Assembly: GCA_031285415.1 (NCBI GenBank)
Contig: JAITWF010000153.1
Location: 1-10,261 of the forward strand
Length of the DNA: 10,261 bases
Direction: 5' to 3'
DNA from: Deferribacteraceae bacterium
GTDB lineage: Bacteria; Chrysiogenota; Deferribacteres; Deferribacterales; JAISNW01
Of this stretch, positions 7,711-10,261 are shown in pieces. A program made the translations under genes and the position numbers. The notes under the pieces were generated by a model that was given only the letters and a program-made list of their open reading frames with translations, was not told the DNA's origin and ran no database searches. Each line of letters starts with the position of its first letter. Positions within the stretch are counted from its first letter, which is position 1.

Positions 7711-7836
7711 TTCCCCTTCGCTGGCGAAGGGGTACGCCGTAGGTGGGGGGTAGTGGTATACTAAATCTTATGCCCTTAATCCACTACCCCGTCATCTTGC
7801 TATGCAAGCTGCCACCCCTTCGCAAGCGAAGGGGAA
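7711..7836. repeat. REP-like nested inverted repeat, overlapping the 3' end of cbiK
   Basis: A 126-base element bounded by TTCCCC and GGGGAA. Each end is itself a palindrome: CCCCTTCGC-TG-GCGAAGGGG at 7713-7732 and CCCCTTCGC-AA-GCGAAGGGG at 7815-7834, with nine-base arms. Inside lie the matching arms GGGGTAGTGG (7747-7756) and CCACTACCCC (7781-7790), plus a small CTTGC-TAT-GCAAG hairpin (7796-7808). The whole can fold as a long cruciform with hairpin tips. This bipartite architecture resembles REP/BIME-type elements mobilised by RAYT transposases. Bases 7800-7836 also encode the last residues and stop codon of cbiK. It may in addition act as an mRNA 3' structure for cbiK. Confidence 0.85.
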
Positions 7837-8615
7837 TTCTTATAATACTCCATCAGTATCTTTATATAATCAGGATCAAGCCCCAGCGAAGCGATACGCT
7901 CCTTGCCATCCACGGTAACCCACGCTACGGACGGTGTTTTACCCATAGCCTTTGTTTTGGAGAATAAGCTATCCTCATCGTCGGAAACGATATCATTTTC
8001 AGCGTGATCCCCTGCTACAAACATAAATACTAAGAATCGAACATTACCCTTATCTGTAGCCCTTTTTAGAGCGTCGTCGATATCAGGGATCCCCTCGATA
8101 CTACCTAGATATGTATCGGGGTAGAGGCTCTCTACGATCTCCGCAACCTTTAGATATACAGCCTCCACAGGGTGTCCGTCGTGCGTACCGTGCGAAACCA
8201 CTATATTTGCAGCATTCGGCAGGAGATGCTTTGAAAGCGTCTCTACTACAGGCAAAATATTCCGCTCATCCGCCAAGATCGGTGGCTGATATGATATATT
8301 AATCTCTTTATTGTTGGAGGCAAAAGTTTTTACCGTCGCCTCGAGTTTATCATGCTCCACCCCTGCAAAGATCAGCGTACTGATCACTGCAATATCGGTG
8401 TACCCCTCACCTTTCAGCTTATTCAACATCTCCTCTGGCGACAAGATCGGCTCAAGTAGCGTCTTATTTAGCTTATTGCGAATAACTCCAGAGGTGTACG
8501 GCACAAAGATATCTCGATCGGGGTACTCTGCCTTTACAAGTGGGATTAATTTATCGAATGTGATCTTCGCTTCGGTGCTGGTGCCGAAGACGGTTAACAT
8601 AATAGCTTTTTTCAT
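7800..8615 (-). CDS. cbiK: Sirohydrochlorin cobaltochelatase CbiK
   Basis: 271-residue class II chelatase that inserts cobalt into sirohydrochlorin, the entry to the oxygen-independent cobalamin pathway; some homologues also serve iron insertion for siroheme. The start MKKAIMLTVFGTST is typical and cytoplasmic, without a signal peptide. Metal-site residues are visible: His142 in VSHGTHDGHP, His204 in FVAGDHAENDI and Glu87 in GVEHDK, corresponding to the two histidines and glutamate known in Salmonella CbiK. GGAG lies four bases before the ATG. The extreme C-terminus is odd: residues about 260-271 (NSPSLAKGWQLA) and the TAG stop are encoded by a REP-like palindrome, so the ancestral C-terminal tail was probably replaced. 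No other B12 genes are nearby, so the gene is isolated from its pathway. Confidence 0.93.
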   Translation of the reverse strand: MKKAIMLTVFGTSTEAKITFDKLIPLVKAEYPDRDIFVPYTSGVIRNKLNKTLLEPILSPEEMLNKLKGEGYTDIAVISTLIFAGVEHDKLEATVKTFASNNKEINISYQPPILADERNILPVVETLSKHLLPNAANIVVSHGTHDGHPVEAVYLKVAEIVESLYPDTYLGSIEGIPDIDDALKRATDKGNVRFLVFMFVAGDHAENDIVSDDEDSLFSKTKAMGKTPSVAWVTVDGKERIASLGLDPDYIKILMEYYKNSPSLAKGWQLA

Positions 8616-8646
8616 ATCTCTCCATAAAGCAACGTCATCCCTTTAA

Positions 8647-8757
8647 ACACTCCCCCCTTGAGGGGGAGTCGACAGCTTGCTGTCGGTGGGGGGTCTACTT
8701 CTACAACCCCTCCCCGAGTCGCTTTAGCTCCTCGACCCTCCCTCAAGGGGAGGGTGT
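8647..8757. repeat. REP-like nested inverted repeat between gmhB and cbiK
   Basis: A 111-base element bounded by ACACTCCCC and GGAGGGTGT. The left tip is ACTCCCCC-CTTGA-GGGGGAGT (8649-8669) and the right tip is CCCTCCC-TCAAG-GGGAGGG (8736-8754). A second hairpin, CGACAGC-TT-GCTGTCG (8670-8685), follows the left tip, then facing G-rich (8686-8693) and C-rich (8707-8715) arms near the centre. Both the plan and short words such as CAGCTTGC are shared with the element at 7711-7836. It fills most of the 160 bases between the gmhB stop and cbiK start and may separate their transcripts; the hairpins lack a following T-run, so rho-independent termination is not shown. Confidence 0.82.
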
Positions 8758-8775
8758 CATAGGACAATCCTGCCG

Positions 8776-9351
8776 TTATTTTTTCAACAGTATCCTGACA
8801 GCCTCTAACAGGTTCGCCGCCTTATAATCTGGCTGTCTAGCCCATTTAGCACTTTTCAGGATAAAATCGCCCTGACCGTAGCCGGTAGCAACCATAATCG
8901 TCGTCATGCCGAGCTTAAATCCAGGCTCCATATCGCTATATTTATCGCCGATAATCGCCATCCTTGCGGTATCTACAGGAAGCTCTCTAATAGCCTGATC
9001 AAACATACCGGTCTTAGGTTTGCGGCATTCGCACTCTATGCGATACTGCTCTATCTTTGAGTTTGGGTCGTGCGGACAGGCGTAAAGCCCATCGATAGTG
9101 GCTCCCTGTGCATTCAATTTAGCATTCATCTTTGCGTGAATATCCGCCATCACCCCTTCGGTGTAGAAGCCTCGCCCAATGCCAGATTGGTTCGTTACCA
9201 CCACCACAAGCCAGCCAGCCACATTCAACATGCGTATAGCCTGTGCGGCGTACGGATATACCTCGAAGTTATCGGGGTGGTTAATATAGCCTCCGTCGAT
9301 ATTTATCGTGCCGTCACGGTCTATAAAGGCGGTTGGACGTAATAGTGCCAT
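8776..9351 (-). CDS. gmhB: D-glycero-D-manno-heptose-1,7-bisphosphate 7-phosphatase
   Basis: 191-residue HAD-superfamily phosphatase that removes the 7-phosphate from heptose bisphosphate, a step towards ADP-heptose for the LPS inner core; cytoplasmic. Signature residues are all present: the DxD nucleophile pair Asp11/Asp13 in FIDRDGTIN, motif II VTNQSGIGRG (52-61), the zinc-binding set Cys92, His94, Cys107 and Cys109 (CPHDP...CECRKPKTG), Lys111 and motif IV IIGDKYSDME with Asp136 and Asp140. Length agrees with the family. The ATG at 9351 lies inside the end of the upstream acyltransferase gene (38-base overlap) and has its own GGAGG six bases before it. The beta/D versus alpha/D heptose specificity cannot be decided by eye; an imidazole-glycerol-type HisB phosphatase is less likely given the isolated LPS context. 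Confidence 0.94.
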   Translation of the reverse strand: MALLRPTAFIDRDGTINIDGGYINHPDNFEVYPYAAQAIRMLNVAGWLVVVVTNQSGIGRGFYTEGVMADIHAKMNAKLNAQGATIDGLYACPHDPNSKIEQYRIECECRKPKTGMFDQAIRELPVDTARMAIIGDKYSDMEPGFKLGMTTIMVATGYGQGDFILKSAKWARQPDYKAANLLEAVRILLKK

Positions 9352-10207
9352 CAGCTTCCTCCAATCGTTTAAAGCGTTTATGTAGCAGGTACCACTGCTC
9401 GGGGTACTCTTTTATGATCGATTCAAAATCAATATTCATGCGTGTTACAAGGTCGGTAATCCTATCTTTCGCCTTCAACTCCTGATTTGGATAGATCGGA
9501 GGGTGCATAATAAGCTTAAAGCCTGTTTTTGTGCGTATTAGGTAGGTGGGAAGCATTGGGATCTTTTTGCGAGCCGATAGAGCTGCAATCCCTGCAAGTG
9601 TCGGCACTCTGTAGCCAAAAAATGGCGCAACGACGCTATCGCCCTTCGTCGTACCGTGATCTAATATAGAGCCGATAGCGCACCCCACACGATCATATTG
9701 AGCCGCCTTCTCTAAAAAGCCCTTCTGTGTGGCATATTCAATGTCGCCCATATTGCGAATGTCATCTAGCAATCGATTTAATGCCTTATTATTGCTCTCT
9801 CTGCCAACTACCAAAAGCTTAAATCCGCACACATGCTGCGTTATAGGAGATGATAGATCCCACGAGCCGATATGTGCGCTAATAAGGGAGAACATCTTCC
9901 CTTCGTCCTGAATCTTCTTATAGTTTTCAAACCCCTCAACGGTTACGTACTTATCGATAAAATCTTGGTCGACGTTCTGCACATAGGCTGTCTCGAAGTA
10001 CGCCATAAACGTCTGGCGGAACGATTCTTTGGCGATCTTGTCGGAATCAGCGCTTAGGGTAACGATCTTAGCATTCACCTTGGCGACCTGCCTCCGTTCC
10101 TTCAATAGATACCACGCCAATGTCCCGACGCCGCCAGCAAATCGCTGCAATGCGCCAAGCGACATCTTGCTAAATATAAATATTAATGCTTTGTAGAGGT
10201 AATACAT
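9314..10207 (-). CDS. lpxL: LpxL/HtrB-family lipid A late acyltransferase
   Basis: 297-residue member of the lysophospholipid acyltransferase superfamily that adds a secondary acyl chain to a lipid A precursor from acyl-ACP at the inner membrane. An N-terminal hydrophobic segment (about 8-35) anchors it. The catalytic HX4D motif is His112-Ile-Gly-Ser-Trp-Asp117 (SAHIGSWD); further family marks are LVVGRESNNKALN (132-144), DHGTTKGDSVVAPFFG (183-198) and the C-terminal YPEQWYLLHKRFK (268-280). The ATG at 10207 is preferred, with AGGTG nine bases upstream; a GTG at 10219 is in frame but consists partly of that ribosome site. It overlaps gmhB at its 3' end and the tail of another gene at its 5' end, indicating a packed LPS operon. 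Whether it is the LpxL or LpxM type, and its chain length, cannot be told. Confidence 0.9.
   Translation of the reverse strand: MYYLYKALIFIFSKMSLGALQRFAGGVGTLAWYLLKERRQVAKVNAKIVTLSADSDKIAKESFRQTFMAYFETAYVQNVDQDFIDKYVTVEGFENYKKIQDEGKMFSLISAHIGSWDLSSPITQHVCGFKLLVVGRESNNKALNRLLDDIRNMGDIEYATQKGFLEKAAQYDRVGCAIGSILDHGTTKGDSVVAPFFGYRVPTLAGIAALSARKKIPMLPTYLIRTKTGFKLIMHPPIYPNQELKAKDRITDLVTRMNIDFESIIKEYPEQWYLLHKRFKRLEEADGTITSNRLYRP
9358..9362 (-). promoter_or_regulatory. Ribosome binding site for gmhB inside the acyltransferase gene
   Basis: GGAGG on the minus strand, six bases before the gmhB ATG and within the coding sequence of the upstream gene. It fixes the gmhB start and indicates independent ribosome loading on a shared transcript. 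Confidence 0.7.
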
Positions 10208-10260
10208 TCCGTTATGCACCTATCAATAATCTCAATATACTCACTCTGCTCTTTATTAAG
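10183..10260 (-). CDS. C-terminal fragment of an unidentified upstream gene
   Basis: The only frame on the minus strand that is open from the right edge reads LNKEQSEYIEIIDRCITECI and then TSTKH before a TAA at 10183-10185. The other two frames have stops within the first 50 bases. It overlaps the acyltransferase start by 25 bases, the same tight packing as seen for the next gene pair, so it is probably the 3' end of the preceding operon gene. Twenty-five residues are too few to identify it; an LPS assembly enzyme would suit the context, but that is a guess. Confidence 0.45.
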   Translation of the reverse strand, partial: LNKEQSEYIEIIDRCITECITSTKH

Positions 10261-10261
10261 A

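Noticed and set aside
7711..7836. CRISPR array or attachment site
   Set aside because: The repeats are inverted, not direct, there are no regularly spaced unique spacers, and no cas, integrase or tRNA gene is near.
8647..8757. Rho-independent terminator after gmhB
   Set aside because: The strong palindromes are not followed by a T-run on the minus strand and their two-sided nested layout fits a repeat element better.

Overview
This window is bacterial chromosome from a Gram-negative, probably anaerobic organism. The evidence is a lipid A acyltransferase, a heptose-bisphosphate phosphatase, two lipoproteins with clear lipoboxes, a CbiK-type (early-cobalt, anaerobic B12 route) cobaltochelatase and a PaaK-type ligase of the sort common in anaerobes. 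By eye the base composition is moderate and slightly AT-rich. The mix would fit Deferribacterota or a similar deep-branching anaerobe, but that placement is inference only; nothing in the window settles it. I see no rRNA, tRNA, CRISPR array, transposase or integrase.

Layout, left to right. (1) Positions 1-1682, minus strand: a DUF2155-like lipoprotein gene followed by paaK, which runs off the left edge without its C-terminus; a G/C-rich hairpin sits between them. (2) 1683-1813: an AT-rich divergent intergenic region. (3) 1814-5093, plus strand: a 922-residue TPR lipoprotein whose 3' end overlaps a 174-residue membrane protein that starts at TTG. (4) 5068-7486, minus strand: an OafA-type acyltransferase with a C-terminal SGNH domain, which overlaps the end of the previous gene tail-to-tail, preceded by trmL. 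(5) 7476-7658, minus strand: a probable 60-residue ORF whose stop overlaps the trmL start. (6) 7711-7836: a REP-like palindromic element that runs into the end of cbiK (7800-8615, minus) and encodes its last residues. (7) 8647-8757: a second element of the same architecture. (8) 8776-10207, minus strand: gmhB and an LpxL/HtrB-type acyltransferase with overlapping ends, preceded by the tail of an unidentified gene at the right edge.

Functionally, the right part is an envelope/LPS segment: lipid A acylation (lpxL family) and ADP-heptose precursor synthesis (gmhB), with a likely surface-glycan O-acyltransferase further along the same strand. Single housekeeping or cofactor genes (cbiK, trmL) lie among them. 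The central TPR lipoprotein and PH-like membrane protein form a tightly coupled, uncharacterised envelope pair. The most unusual DNA structure is the pair of large nested inverted repeats flanking cbiK, one of which has been recruited as coding sequence. I found no convincing new defence or biosynthetic system; the TPR/membrane pair and the small ORF before trmL are the best candidates for undescribed biology.
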